Below, piece by piece: positions 15,686 through 24,561 of a stretch of 64,000 bases of DNA. The stretch is from assembly GCA_035416745.1 (NCBI GenBank), contig DAOLNV010000001.1:161434-225433 (forward strand). The letters are read 5' to 3'. Both the position numbers and the translations under genes were made by a program. The stretch comes from Candidatus Hydrogenedentota bacterium (lineage in GTDB: Bacteria; Hydrogenedentota; Hydrogenedentia; Hydrogenedentales; SLHB01). The stretch's first letter is position 1. Every line of letters starts with the position of its first letter. The notes beneath the pieces were generated by a model that had not been told where the DNA came from, made no database searches, and was given only the letters and a program-made list of their open reading frames with translations.

Positions 15686-18388
15686 TTATTGCCATTGGCT
15701 CAGGCGTTTGGTTTTGCGCAGGAACCGGCTCGAGAAGGCGCGGGCACGGGCTTTAAGCAGGAAAGCGCGGCCCTCGGGGTTGCGGGTGTAGATGAGGTTG
15801 CCCTTGGCGACGCGGCGGTTCCAGCGACGGTGGAAGATGGACGCGCGATCCTTGTTCATGCCCAGAATGATTGGGACGGCGTGGTAGTCCTTCTTGAGCC
15901 CCCTGCGCCGGGTAATGAGGTAGCGGGGGTTTTCGATGGGCCCGAGGATCTCGTTGAGGGCATCGGAGAACACGGACTGTTCGTAATAGGTTGCGCCGGC
16001 GAGATAGATCTGCCACTCGCCCTCTTGTTCCCGGGTGATGACTTTGAGGTGCCGCCGCTCGGTCTCGATACAATCTGTTTCGCACAGCGCATCGAGCAAA
16101 GCGACGCCGATCTGTTTGATGCTGCCATCCACGGGCAGGTGGCGGAGCGAAGTCAGGAGCGCGCGCAACGTCTTGGGCAGGGCCCAAACGAAAGCACCCA
16201 GGAACAGGAGCAGGACGGCTATCCCGCCCCCCTCGCTCCGACCCTCCACAAAAGCCCGCGCAGGCCCTTCGAGAACATAGGCGGCGGTGGCAAATGCCGC
16301 GCCCGCCTGCACCACGAGCCATTTGAGGGTGTTGGCGAAGTGGACCAGCCGGAACGAAGGCGGCTGCGGGGTCTGCAGTGTGGGAACGACGCGCTGCTGC
16401 TCGCCCCGCTCGATGGCTTCCTTCCAGCGCACCTGGAGATTGTCGCGGTCCTTTTCGAGGCGATGAGCCATTTCCTCGTTGTTCGCCTCAATCCCGAACT
16501 GGACCATGGTGGTGGCCAAGAAACGGGACGAGCCGGGAAGTCCCAGGCGTTCGATGCCCGCTTCGATGACGGATTTCTGGCAATGCAAGCCGGCGAACGT
16601 CTGGAAACGTTCTGCTAACGATGCGTAATCGGAGATGCCGGAAACCAAGCTGGGCGCAATGGCCGCGAGATGCCAGATGCTGGCCGTTTTGCCGGCATCC
16701 GTGGGGTCCACGCGGATGGCCCGCCCGCGCATCTGGTTGGTCATGACAAACGCCCCGATTGCGGTGGCGAGGATCAGGGAGTTGACGGAGGGGCAGTCCC
16801 ATCCTTCGCCAAGCAGGGCGCGGGTGCCGGCCAGCACATGAATGGTTCCGTTTTGTAGAAGCGCCGTGAACGCGCTGGTCAAGTCGTTCAGTTTGCCGGC
16901 AACCTCCACGAAATCGCCCGCGAAAGCCATGTCGCGGAACCGTGCATCGGGGGCGTATTGGGCCAAAACCGGTTCCAGCGACCGGTGGGCGACGGCGATG
17001 CGGCCGGTGAGCAGAGCCAGGCGGGGACGGTCATGGAATTGAGCGGCTTGTACGAGTTCACAGAACACTGGCCATGCCCCCAAGGTGTCGCTCGCGGTTT
17101 CCATGTTCACGGCGCTCTCGTAACGGATGAAATCCGTAAGGATGACCTGGCGCAGGGCATCGCCGCGGATGCGCCGCTCCAATTGGTAGATTTCGGCGCA
17201 GCCAGCGACCTTCTCGGACGCGGTGGCGAGGCAACGTTTGACCGGGCGCGATTCGTTCAAGCGCACTTCGCGGCGGTAAAGCAGTTCGGCCGCCCGCAGC
17301 GCGCGCGCGAGCTCTTTCTGGTAGGACTGCTGCTCTTCGTTCAGAACGAAACTTGTGTGAAAGAGAAACCCTTCGACCAGAACGTTCCACCAGTGACGGT
17401 TCATGTCCGGAAGGTCGTGCGGCGAGGTGTCCAGCGCTGTGAGACAGTGTTTCGGCAACGGTTTGTTTTGCAGTTTCCGGAATGCGAGCAACGCTGCCAG
17501 CAGCTCGACGTCGTCGAGCATGACGTCAATGCCGGTGTTCTCGCCGGTCATCCAGGGATGATTGAGAACGGGCTCAACGAACAGCGGCTCCGCCAGGAGG
17601 CTCCGGATGGTCTCCTCGACGGAGGCATCGTAGGCGGCCACACGCTCGCGATTGCTCCCCCCGAGCCGGACCAGCCACACGTAGTCCTGATGCGGACACA
17701 GGTTGTTGGCGCGGACGAGTTCCGGGACGGAGATCTCCTCGTCGATGGGACCGCACAGCTCCTGGTAACGGCGCCATTCGACGCCGGCAGCGCCGTAGGG
17801 AGGCGTGGCGGTCAGGCAGATGAGATACACGTCGTCAATTTCGCCCACGATGTCCTGGAGCGCTTTCCACCATTCGGAATGGAGATGATGCGCTTCGTCG
17901 AGGATAAGGGTTCCAAACCCGGCTTTCTTGATGCGTTCGGCGGTGCGCTTGACCTCGCTTTTGTCGGGCGCGCCGGTTTTCGCTTCTTCGTCCTCGTCTT
18001 CCCCGGCGATATCCTCGCGGTAACTGGTGTGCAGCGCCTGATAGGTGATGGACGTCAGGAACGCGGGTTTGTCGAGATCCCGGCTGACCCACGGGATATC
18101 GGGTGGCGCATCATCAGGGAGGAAATCGCCCAGCCGCAGGAGCCACTGGTCGCGGATGGTGCGCGTGGGCGAGAGAATGAGGCACGGGCGGCCGATGCCG
18201 CGAAAAACCTCGAGTCCGAGGGTGGTCTTGCCCGCGCCCGGCGCCGCGACCAGATGCAGGCGCCGGTCGTCGAGATGGCGCTCCACCGCCTGGAGCACCC
18301 GCGCCTGATACCCACGCCAGGGAAACCTCAGGGAAAGCGTGTCGAATTCCGCGGGGTGGTTCTCTGCGGCACTTCTTGGCACTGCCAT
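15686..18388 (-). CDS. SF2 DEAD/DEAH-type helicase with a C-terminal membrane hairpin
   Basis: A 900-residue superfamily 2 ATPase. Walker A is AAPGAGKTT at 48-56, the Walker B box is DEAHH at 164-168, motif III is TATPP, and motif VI appears as NQMRGRAIR near 550-558. Unlike ordinary cytoplasmic helicases it has two strongly hydrophobic segments at about 688-708 and 720-740, separated by a short loop, which predict a membrane hairpin. A basic C-terminal domain of about 150 residues follows. It lies 9 bases after the nitrilase gene, so the two are probably co-transcribed. No methylase, nuclease or specificity gene is next to it, so there is no support for a restriction system. Its biological role is unknown; membrane-linked nucleic acid handling is a guess. 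Confidence 0.8.
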   Translation of the reverse strand: MAVPRSAAENHPAEFDTLSLRFPWRGYQARVLQAVERHLDDRRLHLVAAPGAGKTTLGLEVFRGIGRPCLILSPTRTIRDQWLLRLGDFLPDDAPPDIPWVSRDLDKPAFLTSITYQALHTSYREDIAGEDEDEEAKTGAPDKSEVKRTAERIKKAGFGTLILDEAHHLHSEWWKALQDIVGEIDDVYLICLTATPPYGAAGVEWRRYQELCGPIDEEISVPELVRANNLCPHQDYVWLVRLGGSNRERVAAYDASVEETIRSLLAEPLFVEPVLNHPWMTGENTGIDVMLDDVELLAALLAFRKLQNKPLPKHCLTALDTSPHDLPDMNRHWWNVLVEGFLFHTSFVLNEEQQSYQKELARALRAAELLYRREVRLNESRPVKRCLATASEKVAGCAEIYQLERRIRGDALRQVILTDFIRYESAVNMETASDTLGAWPVFCELVQAAQFHDRPRLALLTGRIAVAHRSLEPVLAQYAPDARFRDMAFAGDFVEVAGKLNDLTSAFTALLQNGTIHVLAGTRALLGEGWDCPSVNSLILATAIGAFVMTNQMRGRAIRVDPTDAGKTASIWHLAAIAPSLVSGISDYASLAERFQTFAGLHCQKSVIEAGIERLGLPGSSRFLATTMVQFGIEANNEEMAHRLEKDRDNLQVRWKEAIERGEQQRVVPTLQTPQPPSFRLVHFANTLKWLVVQAGAAFATAAYVLEGPARAFVEGRSEGGGIAVLLLFLGAFVWALPKTLRALLTSLRHLPVDGSIKQIGVALLDALCETDCIETERRHLKVITREQEGEWQIYLAGATYYEQSVFSDALNEILGPIENPRYLITRRRGLKKDYHAVPIILGMNKDRASIFHRRWNRRVAKGNLIYTRNPEGRAFLLKARARAFSSRFLRKTKRLSQWQ

Positions 18389-18397
18389 TGTAGACCT

Positions 18398-19375
18398 CTA
18401 CCGCTCCGCGGCATTGTATGGGTTGCCCATTCCGTCGATGCGTTCGAAGATCTCTTCTTTGTCCGTGTCGGTGATTCTGCCATACCTGTGAGGCCGGCGG
18501 TAGGCGTTGCCCCAGATGGTCTTCGCCCGTTTCTCACGGATAGCGTCGAGGTCGAAGGGTGCGAGATAGAGACCTTCGGATGCGCCCGCGTGCACGACGA
18601 CCTCGCCCGCCGCGTCGTACGCCACCGATTGACCGTTCATGTGGGGCGCCGGGTAGTTAGTCATAGCGACTCCCACGGCGTTTTCGACCGCACGGATGCG
18701 GAACTGCTGGAGGCGCATGTCGTCAAGTTTGCAGCAGTTGGGCGTGAGGATGATCTCGGCCCCGTTGAGCATGAGGATGCGCGCACTTTCCGGGCTTTCG
18801 CGGTCGAAGCAGATCATCGCGCCGATCTTGACGGGACCGTTTTCGGTGTCAAGTTCGGCTACAGGCCAGTCGTCACCGGGGGTGCAGTTGCGTTCCATGG
18901 GTTTAAAGTCACTGGTGTGGACTTTCGCGTAGGTCAGGACCTGTTTGCCGTGGCGGTCGAACAGAGACAGCGTGTTGCGGGGTGGCCCGTCCCATTTCTC
19001 GAGGTAAGTCACACCAATGGCGATTTCGAGTTCCTTAGCGAGATCGGCGAAGTGCCGCACCCATGCACTGTCCCGGCCGATGGCCTGGGCTTGCCATTGC
19101 GCGATGGTCTCTGGTTCCGTGCCGTCGGGACGCGTATAGCCAATGCTCCAGATCTCCGGCATGAGGGCCAGGTCTGCCCCCATTTCAGCGGCTTTCTGGC
19201 AGAAGAAGCTCGCTTTCTTCAGGTTCTTCTCCTGGTCGTTTCCGTGGGACTCCATTTGAAGCAGAGCCACAGTGAATTTGCCCGGAGACAGCTCCAAGTC
19301 CTCGGGCTGAGCAAGAGGAGCAACGACCAGCATGCTTATTATAATCAACAGGATAGGCCGCGTGATGAGGCTCAC
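18398..19375 (-). CDS. Exported carbon-nitrogen hydrolase (nitrilase superfamily)
   Basis: Amidase/nitrilase-fold enzyme of 325 residues that cleaves a C-N bond in an unknown amide or carbamoyl substrate. The Glu-Lys-Cys triad is visible: E74 in MPEIW, K151 in YAKVH and C189 in ICFDRE. The chosen start is GTG at 19375 because AGGAG lies 7 bases before it; a TTG five codons earlier overlaps that site. The N-terminus (ITRPILLIIISMLVVAP) is a signal peptide or anchor, unusual for a family that is mostly cytoplasmic. The SF2 helicase gene follows after 9 bases. Exported nitrilase-fold proteins may process peptides or N-acyl groups at the envelope; that is inference. Confidence 0.85.
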   Translation of the reverse strand: MSLITRPILLIIISMLVVAPLAQPEDLELSPGKFTVALLQMESHGNDQEKNLKKASFFCQKAAEMGADLALMPEIWSIGYTRPDGTEPETIAQWQAQAIGRDSAWVRHFADLAKELEIAIGVTYLEKWDGPPRNTLSLFDRHGKQVLTYAKVHTSDFKPMERNCTPGDDWPVAELDTENGPVKIGAMICFDRESPESARILMLNGAEIILTPNCCKLDDMRLQQFRIRAVENAVGVAMTNYPAPHMNGQSVAYDAAGEVVVHAGASEGLYLAPFDLDAIREKRAKTIWGNAYRRPHRYGRITDTDKEEIFERIDGMGNPYNAAER

Positions 19376-19435
19376 GGTCTTTCTCCTCAAGGCGCGATAA
19401 CGCCCGATACTCCGAAAATTGGCCGCAGTCGCGTG

Positions 19436-19651
19436 CTAGTCCTCCGATGATTTCATGATGGCGATGGACAGGACGATAATGGGCAGGCTGTGCAGCAGGA
19501 TGCTGAGCGGGCTAGTAATGTTGTAGACGAGCATCATGCTCTGGCTGCCGCCCATCCCCACGACAGGAAGGAATCGCACCAGATACTGGATGAAGTTGAG
19601 ACCAATGCCCATGCATGCCAGTATGAGTGCCAGTCGTGCAGCGGATTTCAT
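19436..19651 (-). CDS. Small membrane protein with two predicted helices
   Basis: A 71-residue hydrophobic protein. The ATG at 19651 has GAGGGGG 6 bases upstream; an ATG two codons earlier abuts that site. Two membrane segments are visible: ARLALILACMGIGLNFIQYL near the start and SILLHSLPIIVLSIAIM near the end, joined by a loop with GMGGSQSMM. I do not recognise a family. It lies 60 bases upstream of the nitrilase gene on the same strand and could belong to the same transcript. Confidence 0.6.
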   Translation of the reverse strand: MKSAARLALILACMGIGLNFIQYLVRFLPVVGMGGSQSMMLVYNITSPLSILLHSLPIIVLSIAIMKSSED

Positions 19652-19822
19652 CGCCATCCCCCTCTGTATTGTCGCGCGGATGCGCGCGAAGCGCCCTACC
19701 CTCAATCTCTCGAACACGAGGCCATTGTAACGAGGATGGGGAAGGCTGGCAAGAATGAGATGCGCCGGGTAAATAGAAAGCGATGGGCGGCCGGGGCCGC
19801 CCATCGCGAACGGGCCGGGTCT

Positions 19823-21757
19823 CTATGCTGAGTGAGCAGCCATTTCGGGGATGGCGATCCCGGCGGCCTGGTAGCGGCTCTGTGCGGCTTCCAACACAAG
19901 CCGGAGCAGGTCGGCATATTTCATGCCCCCGAATCCCGCCATGTAGTTGAGTTTCCCGTCCCAGCACCATCCCGGGTTGGGATTGACCTCGAGGAGCTTG
20001 ATGCGGCCCTGCGCGTCGGCGCGGAAATCGAATCGGGCGTAATCGCGGCATTCAAGGCGCTCGAACAGCGCGAGGGAGTAATCGTTCAAAGAACGTTTGG
20101 TGGTTTCGCCGATGTCGGCCTCGTGGTAATGGATCTCGTTCCAGTAGGGCGATTCGGGGATCCATTTGGATTCATAGCCGAGAATCGGAGGCAGTCCCTC
20201 GGGCAGACCGCTGTAATCGACTTCGAGGACCGGCAGGACAGTGAAATCGAAGCCGGGATTGCCGATGATGCCCACGCTGTATTCGGGACCGGTCAGGAAT
20301 TCCTGGACCAGGACGGGCCGTCGCGGGAAGTTGCGGCGAAGGCCTTCGAGGTAGTCGATCAATTCTTCCTTGGTATGCACCACGGCGTCTTTGGTGATGC
20401 CCTGGCTGCTGTCGCCAAAATTGGGTTTGAGGAGCGCCGGGAACAGCGACGGCAGGGTAGCGGCCTGGTCGTCGGGGCTCGAATAGGTTTCGAGCGGCAC
20501 GGGTACCTCGAGCGACTGCGCGATGGAGCGCACCAGTGCTTTGTTGTAGCACATGCCGAGGCATGCGGGGGCGCCGCCGGAATAGGGGATTCCAAACAGC
20601 TCAAGCAGCGCCGGCACGTGCAGTTCCTTGAACGGGTCGTTCTTGAACCCTTCGTCGCACAGGTTGAACACGAAGGGGGGCCGTTCCCTCTCGAGAGAGT
20701 CCAAAAGGCTTTCGTGGTCATCCCAGAACGAGAATCTGTATTCCTTGAGCGAGGCGAGCGCCTCTTTCATCCGGCGCACGGTCTCGATGTCTTCGGGGTT
20801 GAACTGGCCTTCCCGTTTGACGTCGTCGGGGAGGCGCGGATCGCCGAGGAGCACGGTTACGTCGCGGAAAAGAGGGCCTCTGCGCGTGACCCGAAAGCGG
20901 GGTCCGGGAGCCGTGGCGACGATGAAGAGGCGTTGAGCCATCATGCCGAGGTCCTGTTGGCGGTCGGAATCGGTCACGGGTGCGTCTACACGGTTGACGT
21001 CGATGAAACCGGCGGTGCGCAGGAGTTTCTTGAGGTCTTCGCAGGTGTAAAGCCGTTCGGCGTAGAACTGGTCAGCGATAACGCCGCGCTCGACATGCGT
21101 CACGACTTCGCGGGTGATGAGACGCACTTTGTCGCTCGCGAGGGCGCGTTCCCGGCAGACGAAGTGGTTCTGGTCGACCCATTCCCAGCTTCTGGGCTCG
21201 AAATGCGCGCGCATCCAGTCGCCGTCGGTCACGTCAAGCAGGACCTTGCCGCCGTCTCGGAGTACGCGCAGCACGGCGCGCAGCACGGCCAGGTCGTCTT
21301 CTTCGCGTTCGAAGTACCCGAACGAGTTGCCCATGATGAAGACGCAATCGAACGAGGACTCGGGGAGCCGGAACTTTCGCGCGTCGCCTTCTCGAAAGGT
21401 CACCTGAATCTTCTTGCGGTCGGCGCGGCGCCGGGCCAGGCGCACCAGGTGGCGCGAACGGTCGATGCCGGTCACACTCTTATAGCCGCGCCGTGCAAGT
21501 TCCATGCTGTGCCGGCCTTGACCGCAGCACAGGTCGAGAATGCGATCGTCGGGGTCGATGCCCGTGGCCGCGATGAGTTGATCCACGTCCTGGATGGTAT
21601 TGGTTTCGTTCTCGACGACATCGCCGTCCGTCTTCAAGTAGAGGGCTTTGAATAGAGTTCGCCACCAATCGCTGGGAAGATGGCGTTCGAGGTCGGAGAC
21701 AGGTCCAAGGGTGCGTGTGCCTTGTCCGTTTGAATTTGTGTGGTGGTTGTTGTTCAT
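19823..21757 (-). CDS. SAM methyltransferase fused to a D-Ala-D-Ala ligase-like ATP-grasp enzyme
   Basis: A 644-residue two-domain protein. The first 270 residues are a class I methyltransferase with the SAM-binding motif ILDLCCGQG at 73-81 and a FDCVFIMGNSFGYF segment. Residues about 300-630 are an ATP-grasp ligase like D-alanine-D-alanine ligase: FNLCDEG and LFGIPYSGGAP, then ALLKPNFGDSSQGI, VLVQEFLTGPEYSVG and the metal-binding end LLEVNPNPG near 590. ATP-grasp ligases join a carboxylate to an amine, often making peptides. The fused methyltransferase suggests that the product or a substrate is methylated. No peptidoglycan genes lie nearby, so a role as the housekeeping Ddl is unlikely. The ATG at 21757 has AAGGA 9 bases upstream. 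Confidence 0.88.
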   Translation of the reverse strand: MNNNHHTNSNGQGTRTLGPVSDLERHLPSDWWRTLFKALYLKTDGDVVENETNTIQDVDQLIAATGIDPDDRILDLCCGQGRHSMELARRGYKSVTGIDRSRHLVRLARRRADRKKIQVTFREGDARKFRLPESSFDCVFIMGNSFGYFEREEDDLAVLRAVLRVLRDGGKVLLDVTDGDWMRAHFEPRSWEWVDQNHFVCRERALASDKVRLITREVVTHVERGVIADQFYAERLYTCEDLKKLLRTAGFIDVNRVDAPVTDSDRQQDLGMMAQRLFIVATAPGPRFRVTRRGPLFRDVTVLLGDPRLPDDVKREGQFNPEDIETVRRMKEALASLKEYRFSFWDDHESLLDSLERERPPFVFNLCDEGFKNDPFKELHVPALLELFGIPYSGGAPACLGMCYNKALVRSIAQSLEVPVPLETYSSPDDQAATLPSLFPALLKPNFGDSSQGITKDAVVHTKEELIDYLEGLRRNFPRRPVLVQEFLTGPEYSVGIIGNPGFDFTVLPVLEVDYSGLPEGLPPILGYESKWIPESPYWNEIHYHEADIGETTKRSLNDYSLALFERLECRDYARFDFRADAQGRIKLLEVNPNPGWCWDGKLNYMAGFGGMKYADLLRLVLEAAQSRYQAAGIAIPEMAAHSA

Positions 21758-21854
21758 TTAGATGCTTCCTTAACCAATCAACGTGTTTTTGCCAGGTTTC
21801 TGTGGGCTTGGATGGATTCGGTACATGTCTCAGGCAGAGACGGAGACCGCCGGC

Positions 21855-22142
21855 CTAATGCGGCATCTCGGCGGTAGCGGAGAGATTGGTGAACTTCAAC
21901 GACGAAAGTGTTCTATCGGCTCTCATGATCATCTTGACGATGGGCTCATGGAGAAAGCCGTTAAAGGCCTCACGGCTTTGTCCGTCAAGCGATGTGATGT
22001 CTCGGCCATCGTCGTTGCTGGCGCGGAATAACCAGCTCTTGCGGTAAACTCTCTTATCCCGCATCTCGGCTCCCCGGATTTCCGATGTGGCGATAAAACG
22101 TTGCAGGCCTTGAACCTGCACGTTCGCCCTGGTTCGAGTCAT
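21855..22142 (-). CDS. Hypothetical 95-residue protein
   Basis: The ATG at 22142 has GGGAG 7 bases upstream and sits about 40 bases after a consensus TATAAT on the same strand, which supports expression. The protein is basic at its N-terminus (MTRTRANVQVQG) and has no signal peptide, membrane segment or known motif. It lies 97 bases upstream of the methyltransferase-ATP-grasp gene on the same strand. It may be a small regulator or an accessory protein, but nothing in the sequence proves this. Confidence 0.5.
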   Translation of the reverse strand: MTRTRANVQVQGLQRFIATSEIRGAEMRDKRVYRKSWLFRASNDDGRDITSLDGQSREAFNGFLHEPIVKMIMRADRTLSSLKFTNLSATAEMPH

Positions 22143-22181
22143 TTGCTTCTCCCTGGGCCCTGGCTTTCCAGAACGCAAAAT

Positions 22182-22210
22182 ATTATACACACATACTTTT
22201 TGTTTGTATC
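22182..22210 (-). promoter_or_regulatory. Sigma-70-like promoter for the 95-residue gene
   Basis: On the minus strand a perfect TATAAT (22187-22182) follows GATACA (22210-22205) at 17 bases. The surrounding 40 bases are strongly AT-rich in an otherwise GC-rich window. Transcription would begin near 22175, about 33 bases before the ATG at 22142. The -35 box matches only in its last three bases. Confidence 0.55.
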
Positions 22211-22271
22211 CACATTTTTTTGGAGGGAGCGGGAAGCGTCCCGGAACGCGGGAGACGCCGCGGCATTTCGA

Positions 22272-22799
22272 CTAAATATTGTAGTCGGCTGCGCCCCGGG
22301 AAACAGACACTCTGCTTACCGTCATTCTGTCTCTGCCAGCGGATTTCCACGATCTGCCGGTCCATTCGTAGGTCACGGAGAAGCTGCTGGCGGCCAGCTG
22401 GGTTTCCCAATCGGAGTAGTGGATGCGAAGCCGCGTGGCGCCAAGGGGCTCAATCTCCATTCGGAACATGAAACCGTTCTTGAAACCTACCATCTCACCG
22501 TTTCGGAACATTTTAGATGCGGCCGGAATTTCATCCTCGGTGAGGTACACGGTGTATTTCTTTCGCAGGCGCGCCAGGACCTTCTCGGTCAATTGCGGCA
22601 GCGCGTTGTCTTTTGGGGAGATGAACATGCACCAGGAGAACTTCGTCCCCTTCACCCAATGAGTATGTTCAGGGGTGTTGTCGAGGACCTGCTTCGCCAG
22701 GCCGTCGAAATCGGATTCGTCCGGAGGGCGGACGGGTCCGCCATCGCTCGCGCACGACGCCAACAGCAGCAGAGCCGCGACGGTAATGGCATATCGCAT
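22272..22799 (-). CDS. Lipoprotein of unknown function
   Basis: A 175-residue protein with a lipoprotein signal: MRYAITVAALLLLASC, so C16 would be lipidated after cleavage. The ATG at 22799 has GAGGAG 9 bases upstream; the frame extends 20 codons further but would bury the signal. The mature part is about 160 residues of mixed character (FSWCMFISPK, YTVYLTEDEIP, MFRMEIEPLG) and probably beta-rich. I do not recognise the family. It is the first gene after the tRNA on the minus strand and is separated from it by a terminator. Confidence 0.72.
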   Translation of the reverse strand: MRYAITVAALLLLASCASDGGPVRPPDESDFDGLAKQVLDNTPEHTHWVKGTKFSWCMFISPKDNALPQLTEKVLARLRKKYTVYLTEDEIPAASKMFRNGEMVGFKNGFMFRMEIEPLGATRLRIHYSDWETQLAASSFSVTYEWTGRSWKSAGRDRMTVSRVSVSRGAADYNI

Positions 22800-22924
22800 G
22801 GGAGTAATCTCCTCGCGCCATAGGGCCAAAAGGTGACTTCCTCGCCGAAAAGCATACAACTACGAAACCATGGTAGTCTGGATGAAAGGCCCGTTCAAGG
22901 TAGCGGCATCGGGGCTGTTGGAAT

Positions 22925-22961
22925 AAAAAAACGCCCGGCGAAGCAGGATTATCCGCCAGGC
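22925..22961 (-). terminator. Rho-independent terminator after tRNA-Leu
   Basis: On the minus strand GCCTGGCG (22961-22954) pairs with CGCCGGGC (22940-22933), with one G-T pair, across a 13-base loop, followed by GTTTTTTT. It lies 14 bases after the encoded CCA end of the tRNA. Confidence 0.8.
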
Positions 22962-22974
22962 ATACATGTCGCGA

Positions 22975-23061
22975 TGGTGCCGGAGGGGGGACTCGAACCC
23001 CCACACCCTTGCGAGTACATGGCCCTGAACCATGCGTGTCTACCAATTCCACCACTCCGGC
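22975..23061 (-). tRNA. tRNA-Leu, anticodon CAG
   Basis: An 87-base tRNA with encoded CCA. The acceptor stem GCCGGAG (23061-23055) pairs with CTCCGGC (22985-22979), discriminator A. The D-arm region GGTGGAATTGGTAGACAC is typical of leucine tRNAs. The anticodon stem CATGG/CCATG encloses TTCAGGG, giving anticodon CAG. A long variable arm (type II tRNA) and a TTCGAGT T-loop on a five-pair stem follow. It reads CUG codons. Confidence 0.97.
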
Positions 23062-23297
23062 GGCGTGCTCTTTCTAATCAAGCCAAAACATGGTAGCGCA
23101 CGCCGATGGGCCGGGTCAAATCAAACGTGCTGTTGCCAGCACAGAGGTACTAGGCATGCAGAGCGGCGGGCGTCCAAGGAGTCTGAGAGGACCCCGAGCA
23201 GGGGTCCAGTTTCGAGCCGGGGTTGGGGCTTTCTTGAGGGGTTCGTGGCGGGATCGTATGCTGTGTCGCGTCAGAAGAGCAAAGGAGGAAGTGCACG

Positions 23298-24476
23298 GTG
23301 AACAGAATCGGCGTTCTAGCGGCATTGTGCATGGTGTGGGCCGCGGGAGTCCGCGCGGCGGAACAGCCGCCGGGCCTTAGTGTCAGCAAGGAGGGTGTCC
23401 TTCTGAAAGACGGTCAACCGTACCGGGGAATCGGGGTCAATTATTTCAACGCATTTCTGCGCCGCGTGCAGAATCCTCAGGATACGAGTTACCGGGAGGG
23501 ATTCAAGACGCTTTCCGGGAAGGGGATTCCGTTTGCCCGGTTTGCGGCGTGCGGTTTCTGGCCGGTCGAGTGGCGCCTGTACCGCGAAGACAAGGAAGCC
23601 TACCTGAAACTGCTGGACGATGTAGTGCGGACCGCCGAGGAGGCAGGGGTCGGTCTCATTCCCAGCATGTTCTGGTTCGATGCGTGCGTGCCCGATATCG
23701 TTGGGGAGCCGCGCAGCGCCTGGGGCGACCCCGAGAGCAAGACCATCGCGTTCATGCGCCAATACGTGGCGGATGTCGTGCCGCGCTACGTGGATTCTCC
23801 TGCCATTTGGGCGTGGGAGCTGGGCAATGAATACGATCTGGCGGCGGACCTTCCCAACGCGTCCACTCACCGCCCCTATGTGCTTCCCCGAATGGGCACG
23901 GCCAGTGAGCGCACCGAAAGAGACGACATGACCACCGAGATGCTCGTGTCGGCCTGCCGCGAATTCGCCAGAGCGGTCCGGCAATATGATTCACACCGGG
24001 CCATTACGACCGGCAACAGCCTTCCCCGGCCCGCGGCCCATCATATGCATACAGAGGGGACCTGGACGCACGACACGCGCGAGCAGCTTCAGCAGCGCCT
24101 GATTCTGACAAGTCCGGACCCGGTCAATCTGGTCTCGGTGCACGTGTATCCCTTCGACCGTGAGGCGCGCTTCGATGGGCAGCCGTCCTACGAGGAGATC
24201 CTGTCGCTCGCCCTGGCCGCCTGTAAGGGAGCGGGGAAGGCGCTGTTTGTAGGCGAATTCGGCGCGGCTGATGACGGAAAACACGGCGGGCCACAGGGGC
24301 CGGAACATGAGAATCGCGCCGTTTTCGACGCAATAGTGGCCAGCGGCGTGCCGCTCGCCGCCATCTGGGCCTATGACCTCGAGCAACAAAAGGATACGTT
24401 CAGCATTACGCCCGACAATGACCGCGCATATCTGCTGGACCTTGTCGCGGAGGCAAACAAGCGGATGAATCCGTGA
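23298..24476 (+). CDS. Secreted glycoside hydrolase, GH5-like (cellulase/mannanase clan)
   Basis: A 392-residue exported TIM-barrel glycosidase. The GTG start at 23298 has AAAGGAGG 9 bases upstream. The signal peptide ends near AAGVRAAEQ. The retaining-glycosidase pair of clan A is visible: acid/base E178 in WELGNEYD and nucleophile E320 in LFVGEFGA, at the ends of strands 4 and 7. The early GIGVNYFNAF motif is typical of GH5-type mannanases and cellulases. Substrate is not certain; beta-mannan or beta-glucan is likely. The GNAT gene follows on the same strand, but no sugar transport gene is nearby. Confidence 0.87.
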   Translation: MNRIGVLAALCMVWAAGVRAAEQPPGLSVSKEGVLLKDGQPYRGIGVNYFNAFLRRVQNPQDTSYREGFKTLSGKGIPFARFAACGFWPVEWRLYREDKEAYLKLLDDVVRTAEEAGVGLIPSMFWFDACVPDIVGEPRSAWGDPESKTIAFMRQYVADVVPRYVDSPAIWAWELGNEYDLAADLPNASTHRPYVLPRMGTASERTERDDMTTEMLVSACREFARAVRQYDSHRAITTGNSLPRPAAHHMHTEGTWTHDTREQLQQRLILTSPDPVNLVSVHVYPFDREARFDGQPSYEEILSLALAACKGAGKALFVGEFGAADDGKHGGPQGPEHENRAVFDAIVASGVPLAAIWAYDLEQQKDTFSITPDNDRAYLLDLVAEANKRMNP

Positions 24477-24561
24477 CGGGGAATCGGCGCCGCGCCCCAT
24501 GCATGAGGGGCCATTGATGCCGCCGCACCCCCGGCGCTTCTCCGCAAGGAGTGTAGAAGCC

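Noticed and set aside
15686..18388. SF2 helicase as part of a restriction-modification system
   Set aside because: No methylase, nuclease or specificity gene adjacent; neighbours are a nitrilase and an RNA helicase.
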